54,688 nucleotides of DNA from an uncultured Opitutales bacterium (GTDB lineage Bacteria > Verrucomicrobiota > Verrucomicrobiia > Opitutales > Intestinicryptomonadaceae). The stretch covers positions 1 to 54,688 of the forward strand of contig CALXQW010000026.1 in assembly GCA_944390805.1 (NCBI GenBank). The letters are read 5' to 3'. The notes under the pieces are model-generated. The model made no database searches. It was not told where the DNA came from and saw nothing but the letters and a program-made list of their open reading frames with translations. Positions 26,120 to 33,095 of the stretch are shown here, in pieces (within the stretch, counting starts at the first letter, position 1; the number at the start of each line of letters is the position of its first letter). A program made the position numbers and the translations under genes.

Positions 26120-27154
26120 ATGAAAAGATTAACGGCAGTTTTAGTTTCCACATTTATAGCTTTGAGCGCTTATGCGGAGGATCCATTTGTTGGGGAGTAT
26201 TCCGGCTCGTTTGAGACCAACGCGCATTACTTCAAGGTAAATCCGCGTGTTTTTGCGCAGATCTCAAAGCCCAGCAAAGACACCTACAAGCTTATACTCA
26301 CGCCGCAGTTGTATGTTAGGGCAACGCCATATGTCTGCGAGACAATCAAAGACGAAGGCTCGGACGAGCTTAAGTTTGGCTCAGATAAAGCAGCATGGGG
26401 CTTTAAAATTTCTGTGGACAAGTTCGGCAAGATGAAGGTTTCCGGCAAGGCTGGCAAAGATGAAGTATCGGCAGTGCTTGGTAAATTTGAGAGGGTCTCT
26501 CCAACAATGGGTAAAGCGGCTCCATCGGGTGCAGACGTATTGATAGGTGGTGGAAATATGGACGCATGGTCCTTAAAGGCCGGTGGCGCTTGCGATTGGA
26601 AAATTCTGGACGGAGGCCAAGTTGAGAGCGTTATACATCCGGCTAAAGACGGTAAACCACGCAGGGACAATACCGTTTTTACAAAGAAGGCTTACGAATC
26701 TTTCAGGCTGCATCTTGAGTTTAGGCTTCCTGAAGACTACAAGGGAATGGGTGTGCCAAGGTGCAATTCCGGATTGTACATAGGGCCGGTGGAGATTCAG
26801 ATACTCGACACTTTTCATAGCGATGCTCAGTGGGGAGATTGCGGAGCTCTTTACAAATTTGTTCCGCCCCGCGCTAATTTCTGTCTTCCGCCCGAGAGAT
26901 GGCAGACTTACGATGTGGAATTTAGCGCTGCGCAGTTCGATGAAAACGGCGAGATTGTAAAATATCCGCGTATAACTGCCTGGCATAACGGTATGAAGAT
27001 GTACGACTCCGTTGAGCTTACCCAGGGTACAGACCATTCTCAGCTGACGGCGGAATCTTACGTTTATAAGCCGGGCGGGCTTAAGATATCTTTGCAGGAT
27101 CACGGAGATAAAATTCGTTTCCGCAACATGTGGATTGAGCCGTTAAAAGACTAA
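26120..27154 (+). CDS. Secreted DUF1080 (3-keto-disaccharide hydrolase-like) protein, copy 2
   Basis: This 344-residue paralogue of the preceding gene has the same layout: signal peptide (LTAVLVSTFIALSAYA), an N-terminal domain starting PFVGEYSGSF, then the DUF1080 fold. That fold is marked by LHLEFRLPEDY, NSGLYIGPVEIQILDTFHS, GALYKFVPPRANFCLP, WQTYDVEFSAAQF, ITAWHNGMKMY and ISLQDHGDKIRFRNMWI. The two copies are clearly related but well diverged, suggesting an old duplication with possibly different substrates. It lies 12 bp after copy 1 and ends at a terminator, so the pair is one operon. Confidence 0.87.
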   Translation: MKRLTAVLVSTFIALSAYAEDPFVGEYSGSFETNAHYFKVNPRVFAQISKPSKDTYKLILTPQLYVRATPYVCETIKDEGSDELKFGSDKAAWGFKISVDKFGKMKVSGKAGKDEVSAVLGKFERVSPTMGKAAPSGADVLIGGGNMDAWSLKAGGACDWKILDGGQVESVIHPAKDGKPRRDNTVFTKKAYESFRLHLEFRLPEDYKGMGVPRCNSGLYIGPVEIQILDTFHSDAQWGDCGALYKFVPPRANFCLPPERWQTYDVEFSAAQFDENGEIVKYPRITAWHNGMKMYDSVELTQGTDHSQLTAESYVYKPGGLKISLQDHGDKIRFRNMWIEPLKD

Positions 27155-27192
27155 TCTATATATATCACAAAATTTCAGTATTTTGTTATCGG

Positions 27193-27222
27193 AAGCCCGA
27201 GGGATAGACTCGGGCTTTTTTT
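27193..27222 (+). terminator. Rho-independent terminator after the DUF1080 pair
   Basis: A perfect 9-bp stem (AAGCCCGAG / CTCGGGCTT, 7-base loop) is followed by a T run. Confidence 0.92.
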
Positions 27223-27364
27223 ATTTGGAGAGGTGGCTTAATTTTTAGATGGGAAAGTAAAAAGTTATCGGGAGTTTTTCGGTAATTTTTTGCGGTAGAA
27301 GTTTTATTCTGCGCGGACTAAAATGCTTGCATTTATCTTTGAGTACTTCTTATTTTTGTATGCG

Positions 27365-28243
27365 ATGAAAGTTCTAAGAGCTAAGAGCGCCGGATTTTGT
27401 TTCGGAGTTGAACGGGCAATAGGGATAGCGCGTAGCTGTGCGCGTTGCGGCAGCGGACGGGTATTTACGGACGGCCCGCTGATACATAATAGGCAGATGA
27501 TGCAGCTGCTTGAAGGCGAGGGCATAAAGGAAATAGGAGACTATAAGAGCGAAAAGAAAGTGGACTCGGATCTTTCCGGTTCCAATAAAGATTCCGACAT
27601 ACTTGTATTCAGAGCTCATGGGATATCACCCGAAAGGCGAGAATATCTAAAGAGCTTGGGGCTAAAATGCAAAGATGCGACCTGTCCAGATGTAGGCAAG
27701 ATAGCCGGGCGCATAATGTTTCATGTAAAGAAAGGCTATACTGTTATAATTGTTGGAGATCCGCAGCATCCTGAAGTTATAGGTTTGCTTGGATATGCGG
27801 CGGGCAAGGGATTTGTTGTAAAGAGCAAGGAAGATATAGACAATCTGCCCGATATAAAGGGAGACATATGCATGGTGTCGCAGTCAACTATGTTTACCGA
27901 CGACTACCGCGATATAGCCGAGTATTTCAAGATGCGCTTTCCGCAGACTGTAGTAATAGACACAATATGTGGGGCTACAAAAGAGAGGCAAAAGGATGTT
28001 CGGGCTCTTGCCGAAGACGGGGCTCAGGCCATAGTTGTGATAGGTGGAAGGCATTCTGCAAACACAATAAAGCTTGCCATAATGGCTCAGCGCACAGGAC
28101 TACCTTGCTTCCATGTTGAGACTGCGAAGGAATTGGATATTGAGGCCCTTAAAAAATTCTCGATAGTTGGAGTTACGGCAGGAGCTTCCACGCCCGACTT
28201 TTTAATAGATGAAGTTTGCAAGAGGCTTGAATCCATAAAGTAG
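27365..28243 (+). CDS. ispH: 4-hydroxy-3-methylbut-2-enyl diphosphate reductase IspH (LytB)
   Basis: IspH carries out the last step of the MEP pathway, giving IPP and DMAPP. These feed the polyprenyl tail of menaquinone and the prenyl donor used by UbiX. From ATG 27365 the protein has 292 residues. The three iron-sulfur cysteines are C12 (AGFCFGVERA), C107 (DATCPDVGK) and C202 (DTICGATKERQ). Conserved Glu137 lies in GDPQHPEVIG and the substrate-binding histidines in IHNRQM and FRAHGI. The open frame starts at 27323, but the extra 14 residues do not belong to IspH. Confidence 0.96.
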   Translation: MKVLRAKSAGFCFGVERAIGIARSCARCGSGRVFTDGPLIHNRQMMQLLEGEGIKEIGDYKSEKKVDSDLSGSNKDSDILVFRAHGISPERREYLKSLGLKCKDATCPDVGKIAGRIMFHVKKGYTVIIVGDPQHPEVIGLLGYAAGKGFVVKSKEDIDNLPDIKGDICMVSQSTMFTDDYRDIAEYFKMRFPQTVVIDTICGATKERQKDVRALAEDGAQAIVVIGGRHSANTIKLAIMAQRTGLPCFHVETAKELDIEALKKFSIVGVTAGASTPDFLIDEVCKRLESIK

Positions 28244-28286
28244 CTTTCAGATAGGATAGATCAGCCTTTTACTTCTATCGTTGATG

Positions 28287-28326
28287 AAACCCCTTTATAC
28301 TATAAATTTGGTAAAGGGGTTTTCTT
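28287..28326 (+). terminator. Probable terminator after ispH
   Basis: Arms AAACCCCTTTA (28287-28297) and TAAAGGGGTTT (28312-28322) pair perfectly around a 14-base loop, with further T at the end. Confidence 0.7.
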
Positions 28327-28637
28327 GTATATTTTCTTATATATATGCGTTTTTTGAATGAATGGAGTTTTATAGCGGAGGAAAGGTTTAGAAAATCTGG
28401 GGCGGGGCATTTTTAGTTGGAAGTTTTTATGCATAATGCAATATGCGGAAGAACTTCTTGTATTTTTTATCAATAAGAAGAAAATAAATATTTTCATAAG
28501 AAATTCTTGGGGCAGATATCCGCCGAGGCAAATGGGAATTTGTAGTTGCAAAAGAGCTTTTCAGGGCAAAAAAGTGCGGGGTTATTTTGTTATTAAGGAA
28601 TTGGGATTTTAGGCAGAACGGATAAAAGGAAATTTTT
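28323..28637. other. Intergenic stretch between ispH and rplY
   Basis: I find no credible ORF, RNA gene or repeat in this AT-rich segment. It ends at the rplY promoter. Confidence 0.45.
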
Positions 28638-28666
28638 TTGTTGATTTTTGGCTTAGTGGGTATACT
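28638..28666 (+). promoter_or_regulatory. Probable sigma-70-type promoter of the rplY operon
   Basis: TTGTTG at 28638-28643 and TATACT at 28661-28666 are separated by exactly 17 bp. Transcription would start near 28673, leaving about 80 nt of leader before the rplY ATG at 28754. Confidence 0.6.
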
Positions 28667-28753
28667 TTACAACCCCTTATAAAACTTTTTCCGTCGCTAC
28701 GCCCGTTCGGCGCGGTGTGGCGGCGGTATCATTGCCACAATAGAACCATTAAA

Positions 28754-29428
28754 ATGAAACAGATAAAATTAAGCGTATCCAACAGGGAAAAGCTTGGCGG
28801 AAACAATGCGAAGCGTTATCGCAAGGCCAACAAGATACCTGCCGTTATATACGGCGAAAGCGGTGAGAAGAATCTTCTTCTCGACGCCAAGGAGTTTTCC
28901 ATAGCCGCGCGCCAGATAAGCGGAATAGCGGCTCTTCTCGATATTTCTTTCGACGACGGTACGGAGTCTCGTTATGCAATGGTAAAGTCGGTTGAGCGCA
29001 ACCCGATAACCGATGCGGTATTGCATGTTGATTTCATAGAGGTTGTACGCGGAAAGCCGATGGCCGCTGAAGTGCCGATTCACGTTACCGGAGAGGCATT
29101 CGGCGTAAAGAACGAGAACGCAGTGCTCGAGCAGCATTTGCATGAGATGAAGATAAAGTGCCGTCCGCGAGACCTGCCAGAGTTTATAGAGGTAGATGTC
29201 TCTGACATGCATTTGGGAGATATTCTTACCCTTGCAGATTTGAAGCTTCCTGAGGGAGTAACATTGGATATGGATGGGGATCGCACAGTTGTAACCTGCG
29301 ATGCGCCCATGGCTGAAGAAGCTCCGGCAGAGCCTGCCGAGGGCGATGCTGCGGCTCCTGCCGAGGGCGATGCTGCGAAGTCGGCGGCACCAGCAGCCGA
29401 TGCGAAACCTGCCGACGCCAAGAAGTAG
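28754..29428 (+). CDS. rplY: 50S ribosomal protein L25 (general stress protein Ctc)
   Basis: L25/Ctc binds 5S rRNA in the large subunit. From the ATG at 28754 the protein has 224 residues. The N-terminal L25 domain covers about residues 1-92 (KLGGNNAKRYRKANKIPAVIYG), and the C-terminal TL5/CTC domain about 93-180 (KPMAAEVPIHVTGEAFGVKN, DLPEFIEVDVSDMHLGD). The tail is an Ala/Glu/Pro-rich extension with a repeated PAEGDAA unit. The open frame begins at 28715, but those 13 residues do not fit. It leads the rplY-pth-rpsF-ssb-rplI-dnaB run, and the rplY-pth pairing is common in bacteria. Confidence 0.95.
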   Translation: MKQIKLSVSNREKLGGNNAKRYRKANKIPAVIYGESGEKNLLLDAKEFSIAARQISGIAALLDISFDDGTESRYAMVKSVERNPITDAVLHVDFIEVVRGKPMAAEVPIHVTGEAFGVKNENAVLEQHLHEMKIKCRPRDLPEFIEVDVSDMHLGDILTLADLKLPEGVTLDMDGDRTVVTCDAPMAEEAPAEPAEGDAAAPAEGDAAKSAAPAADAKPADAKK

Positions 29429-29509
29429 GTTTTTGATAAGTTCCGTTCTTTATATGCGGGACGCCGCTTAAGCTTGCAATGCGGCAAATAATAAGAATTG
29501 TTCTTTGAT

Positions 29510-30121
29510 ATGCCAATAAAACTTATAGTCGGGTTGGGAAACTCGGGAGAGCGCTATGCGCGCACGCGGCATAATGCCGGGGCGAACATGCTTTATGCTT
29601 TTGCGCGTTTTGCCGGTGCGGATTTCAAGTATGAGAAATTTTGCGGGGCGAATCTTGCGAGGACAACGATAGGTTCTGATTCGATATGGTTGTGCACGCT
29701 TTGCGGTTTTATGAATGAAAGCGGCATAAACCTTGCGGCGGTCTTAAGGTTTCTGAAGACGGATATAAGTTGCTGTGCGGTGTGTTATGACGACATCAAC
29801 ATAGCTCTTGGGCGAATGAAGTTGTCTTTGGGCGGTTCGGCCGGTGGTCATAACGGAGTAAAAAACATTCTTGAGCGCTGTTCTGACGGATTTGCCAGGC
29901 TTCGGATAGGAGTTGGCGGTCGGGCAGACAAGCGTCAGGATTTGGCCGACTATGTTCTGGGGGTGATGAATCCCGAACAGATGGAGTTGATGCATTCACT
30001 CGACGGTGCATTTGCGGAGGCGGTTAAGCTTCTTGTTAGCAAGGGCATTTCGGCGGCGCAGAATGTTGTAAACCGCAGGGCGGATGTACCGGGCAATGGA
30101 GCATCGAAGGCAGAAGGCTAG
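29510..30121 (+). CDS. pth: Peptidyl-tRNA hydrolase
   Basis: Pth releases peptides from prematurely dissociated peptidyl-tRNA. The chosen start MPIKLIVGLGNSGERYARTR gives 203 residues. Catalytic His21 lies in TRHNAGANML, and the GFMNESG and GGSAGGHNGVKNI motifs with the conserved asparagines are present. YDDINIALGRMKL carries the conserved aspartate. It lies about 80 bp after rplY; a small 5-bp hairpin in the gap is too weak to call a terminator. The open frame reaches back to 29498, adding only four residues. Confidence 0.95.
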   Translation: MPIKLIVGLGNSGERYARTRHNAGANMLYAFARFAGADFKYEKFCGANLARTTIGSDSIWLCTLCGFMNESGINLAAVLRFLKTDISCCAVCYDDINIALGRMKLSLGGSAGGHNGVKNILERCSDGFARLRIGVGGRADKRQDLADYVLGVMNPEQMELMHSLDGAFAEAVKLLVSKGISAAQNVVNRRADVPGNGASKAEG

Positions 30122-30212
30122 GGAAGGGCAATTCTTTTGGCTATTTTATTTATTTTACAGAGACGAAAGTTTTGGACAGATACAGGAAAAATTTTTCAAG
30201 AGACAAACAACA

Positions 30213-30503
30213 ATGAACAGCAAAAAATACAACGCAACATTTATCCTCGACACCAGGGGCTATGAGGAACCGGTAGAAACTCTCATTGAGAAGCTCAAAG
30301 GAGTGGTTGAGTCTGTGGGCGGCAAGGTTGAGTCGGCCGAGAATCTCGGGCAGAAGAACTTTGCGCGCGTTCCGAACCGCAAATTTCCTTCCGGGATATT
30401 TGTGTCGATAAAGTTCGAGGGAGACGCGTCGAGTCCGGCGCAGATAACGGAGAAGCTTCGTTTGGACAAGACGGTAAACCGTCTGATGATACAGAACGCC
30501 TAG
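30213..30503 (+). CDS. rpsF: 30S ribosomal protein S6
   Basis: S6 binds the central domain of 16S rRNA, normally with S18. From ATG 30213 (MNSKKYNATFILDTRGYEEP) the protein has 96 residues, typical of S6. The KFPSGIFVSIKFEGD strand and the C-terminal LRLDKTVNRLMI fit the family. The open frame extends to 30084 but overlaps pth, and those residues are not S6-like. ssb follows 42 bp downstream. No S18 gene follows, although S18 is the usual partner of S6 (see findings). Confidence 0.93.
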   Translation: MNSKKYNATFILDTRGYEEPVETLIEKLKGVVESVGGKVESAENLGQKNFARVPNRKFPSGIFVSIKFEGDASSPAQITEKLRLDKTVNRLMIQNA

Positions 30504-30545
30504 TAGGAATTTTCGGGCGCAAACCGCGAGCGGAAAGGAATAAAG

Positions 30546-31010
30546 ATGCCATCGTACAACAGAGTGATTTTGATGGGGAATCTCACGAGAGATCCGGAGG
30601 TCAGGCAAACGCAGAGCGGCACGATGGTCTGCCGTTTTTCCATTGCGGTAAACCGTTCATTCACTTCGGGCGACGGTTCCCAGCGCGACGAGACCTGCTT
30701 TATAGAGATAGATGCCTTTGGCAGGGCAGCCGAGAATATCGGCAAGTTTTTTTCCAAGGGCAAGCCCATACTTGTTGAGGGGCGTCTGCGTCAGGATTCC
30801 TGGGACGACAAGAACACGGGGCAAAAGCGCAGCAAGTTGCTTGTTGTTTTAGAGCGCTTTGAATTTGTGGGTTCACCGCGTAACGGTTCCGATTCTTACG
30901 ACCAGGGCGGATCTGATTACGAGCGTTCAACGCCGCCGTCCCGTGGCCAGAGGCAGCCGCAGCAGCGCGTGCAGGCGGACGATATGGAGGACGACGACGT
31001 TCCTTTCTGA
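30546..31010 (+). CDS. ssb: Single-stranded DNA-binding protein
   Basis: SSB protects single-stranded DNA and recruits repair and replication proteins. The 154-residue protein has the OB-fold with YNRVILMGNLTRDPEVR, FSIAVNRSFTSGDG, ETCFIEIDAFGRAAENIGKF and GRLRQDSWDD. It then has a Gly/Ser/Gln-rich linker and the acidic tip EDDDVPF, which binds partner proteins. GAGCGGAAAGGA lies upstream of the ATG. It lies between rpsF and rplI, the usual place. Confidence 0.97.
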   Translation: MPSYNRVILMGNLTRDPEVRQTQSGTMVCRFSIAVNRSFTSGDGSQRDETCFIEIDAFGRAAENIGKFFSKGKPILVEGRLRQDSWDDKNTGQKRSKLLVVLERFEFVGSPRNGSDSYDQGGSDYERSTPPSRGQRQPQQRVQADDMEDDDVPF

Positions 31011-31052
31011 TAAAAAACCAAAAGAATAACATTTACATTTTTAAGAATAATC

Positions 31053-31568
31053 ATGGCTACAAGCAAAATATTATTGGTAAAACCAGTCGAGGATCTCGGC
31101 AACGAGGGCGAACAGGTTACGGTAAAGGCCGGATACGCCCGCAATTATCTGCTTCCCAAGAAGCTTGCGCTTCCGGTAAACCGCGCAAACAAGAAGATGG
31201 TGGAGGCGCTGCTGAAGGCTCGCGATGCGCGCTTGGCGGCGGAGCTTTCCGCGGCGGAGGCTCTTGCGGAGAAGATAAAGGCTGTTTCCGTGGCCATAGC
31301 TGTCAAGACAGGCGAGGGCGGCAAGCTGTTTGGTTCAGTTACTGCGCAGAACATTATAGACAGGCTTGCGGCGGAGGGCATAGAGCTGAAGAAAAAGCAG
31401 CTTAGGCTTGTTGCTCCGGTAAAGGAGCTTGGCAAGCATACTGCGTCGGTAAGGTTGCACTCGAACGTAAAGTTCGACCTCGAGTTTGAGGTGGTTTCGG
31501 AGAATCCGATAGAGGAGCAGCCCGAGGCTGAGAAGTCCGAAAAGGCGGCGGAGAAGAAGCAGGCGTAA
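31053..31568 (+). CDS. rplI: 50S ribosomal protein L9
   Basis: L9 binds 23S rRNA near the base of the L1 stalk. The 171-residue protein has the N-terminal signature ILLVKPVEDLGNEGEQVTVK and GYARNYLLPKKLALP. A long connecting helix follows, then a C-terminal domain with GKLFGSVTAQNI and LRLVAPVKELGKHTASVRLH. A charged Glu/Lys/Ala tail of about 20 residues extends beyond the usual end. It starts 42 bp after ssb with no room for rpsR, and dnaB follows 48 bp downstream. Confidence 0.96.
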   Translation: MATSKILLVKPVEDLGNEGEQVTVKAGYARNYLLPKKLALPVNRANKKMVEALLKARDARLAAELSAAEALAEKIKAVSVAIAVKTGEGGKLFGSVTAQNIIDRLAAEGIELKKKQLRLVAPVKELGKHTASVRLHSNVKFDLEFEVVSENPIEEQPEAEKSEKAAEKKQA

Positions 31569-31616
31569 GTCTGTCTGCCGCATTTTGTGGAACAATAGGA
31601 AAGAGAGCCGTCCGCC

Positions 31617-33095
31617 ATGCCGCCAAAAGGCGAATCATCAGATTCCAAGCCCGTCAGGCGCGCGACGCGCGGCTCAAGCGGCGCTGTTGCGCCGGTTTTT
31701 AATCATCAGGAGAAGCTGGGAGAGGCTATGCTCTCCCGTGAGCTTCCCAATAATGTAGACGCCGAAGAAGGCGTAATCGCAAGTATGATACTCGACGGTA
31801 CGGGCGAGGTCATAACAAATTGCATTGCGATGAAGGTGCGCGAGGACTATTTTTACAGTCCGGTAAACAGGCGCATATTTTCTGCCATTTTGGATTTGTA
31901 TTCCAAGGGCAAAGCTGTTGACGAGATAGTTCTTACGGAGTATTTGTCCACCAAGAACGAGTTAGATTTAATAGGTGGGGCGTCGACAGTAGTTCGCATA
32001 GCTGGGCGCATAGAGACATTTGCCCATTATCGCCACTGGCTGGAAATAGTCAGGGAGAAATATTTTTTAAGAAGCATAATAAGTGTTTGTGCGCGCACGA
32101 TGGAGGGCGCGTATACCGAGCAGGGCGACTTGGACAATTTTATAGAGTCCATGGAGCAGCATGTTCTTGCCATAAGCAACGACAGGGTCTCAGATACGAT
32201 ACAGAAGGCAGAAGACCAGGTAGAAGGTGCTCTTAAGATCATCGAGCAGATGGTTGTAAATAAGGGCGAACTTACCGGAATACCAACAGGCTTTCACGAT
32301 TTGGACAATCTTACACGCGGACTGCACGGCAAGGAGATGGTTGTAATAGCGGGGCGCCCCGGTACGGGAAAGACATCTATAGCCCTGAATATGGTGGAGA
32401 GCGCAATATTTGGGAAGAAGCGTTTCCCAACGCTGATATTCTCGCTTGAGATGGGTGCCGACCAGCTCTATGTGAGAATGATTTCGTCGAGGGCGAAGGT
32501 TGACCAGCAGGCGATGAGATCCGGAAGGATACAGAAGGCCGTGATGGGAGACATACTGAAGGTGGCCAAAGAGCTGAAAGATTCTCCGCTTTGGATAGAC
32601 GACACTATGGATATGAACATACTGGAGATGCGCGCAAAGGCGAGGCGCCTGGCGCAGCAATTGTCCAGAGATGGCGAGAAACTTGGCTTGATAGTGTTGG
32701 ACTATATACAGCTTTTAAAGCCGATAGACGCACGCATACCAAGAGAGCAGCAGGTTGCTGAGATGTCCAGAGGCCTTAAGGCAATGTCAAAGGAGCTTGA
32801 TGTTCCGGTTATAGTTTTGGCGCAGTTAAATAGAGATAGCGAGAAGGATAACAGGGATCCGCGGGCTAGCGATTTGAGGGAATCGGGCTCAATAGAGCAG
32901 GATGCCGACGTAATTTTTCTCTTGAGTTGGCAGAAGAAATCTGCGACACCTGAAGATGCACAGACGGACGGGAACGCCCGATTGGTGCGTCTTGAAGTTG
33001 CCAAGCAGAGGAACGGTCCTACGGGATACGTAAATCTGATATTCAACCGCAATTACACCCGATACGAGAATTATTTGAATCGTGATAACCTTTAA
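31617..33095 (+). CDS. dnaB: Replicative DNA helicase DnaB
   Basis: DnaB is the hexameric helicase at the replication fork. After a basic N-terminal leader of about 40 residues, the DnaB N-domain begins RELPNNVDAEEGVIASMILD. The RecA-type motor has Walker A GRPGTGKT at 246-253, LIFSLEMGADQL, a Walker B in LGLIVLDYIQLL, and VIVLAQLNRDSE. It ends TGYVNLIFNRNYTRYENY. At 492 residues it is normal with no intein. bamA starts inside its last codons. The rplI-dnaB order is widespread. Confidence 0.97.
   Translation: MPPKGESSDSKPVRRATRGSSGAVAPVFNHQEKLGEAMLSRELPNNVDAEEGVIASMILDGTGEVITNCIAMKVREDYFYSPVNRRIFSAILDLYSKGKAVDEIVLTEYLSTKNELDLIGGASTVVRIAGRIETFAHYRHWLEIVREKYFLRSIISVCARTMEGAYTEQGDLDNFIESMEQHVLAISNDRVSDTIQKAEDQVEGALKIIEQMVVNKGELTGIPTGFHDLDNLTRGLHGKEMVVIAGRPGTGKTSIALNMVESAIFGKKRFPTLIFSLEMGADQLYVRMISSRAKVDQQAMRSGRIQKAVMGDILKVAKELKDSPLWIDDTMDMNILEMRAKARRLAQQLSRDGEKLGLIVLDYIQLLKPIDARIPREQQVAEMSRGLKAMSKELDVPVIVLAQLNRDSEKDNRDPRASDLRESGSIEQDADVIFLLSWQKKSATPEDAQTDGNARLVRLEVAKQRNGPTGYVNLIFNRNYTRYENYLNRDNL

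Noticed and set aside
28673..28753. Possible ribosomal-protein leader or riboswitch before rplY
   Set aside because: No stable conserved-looking structure is evident beyond short GC-rich complementary patches.
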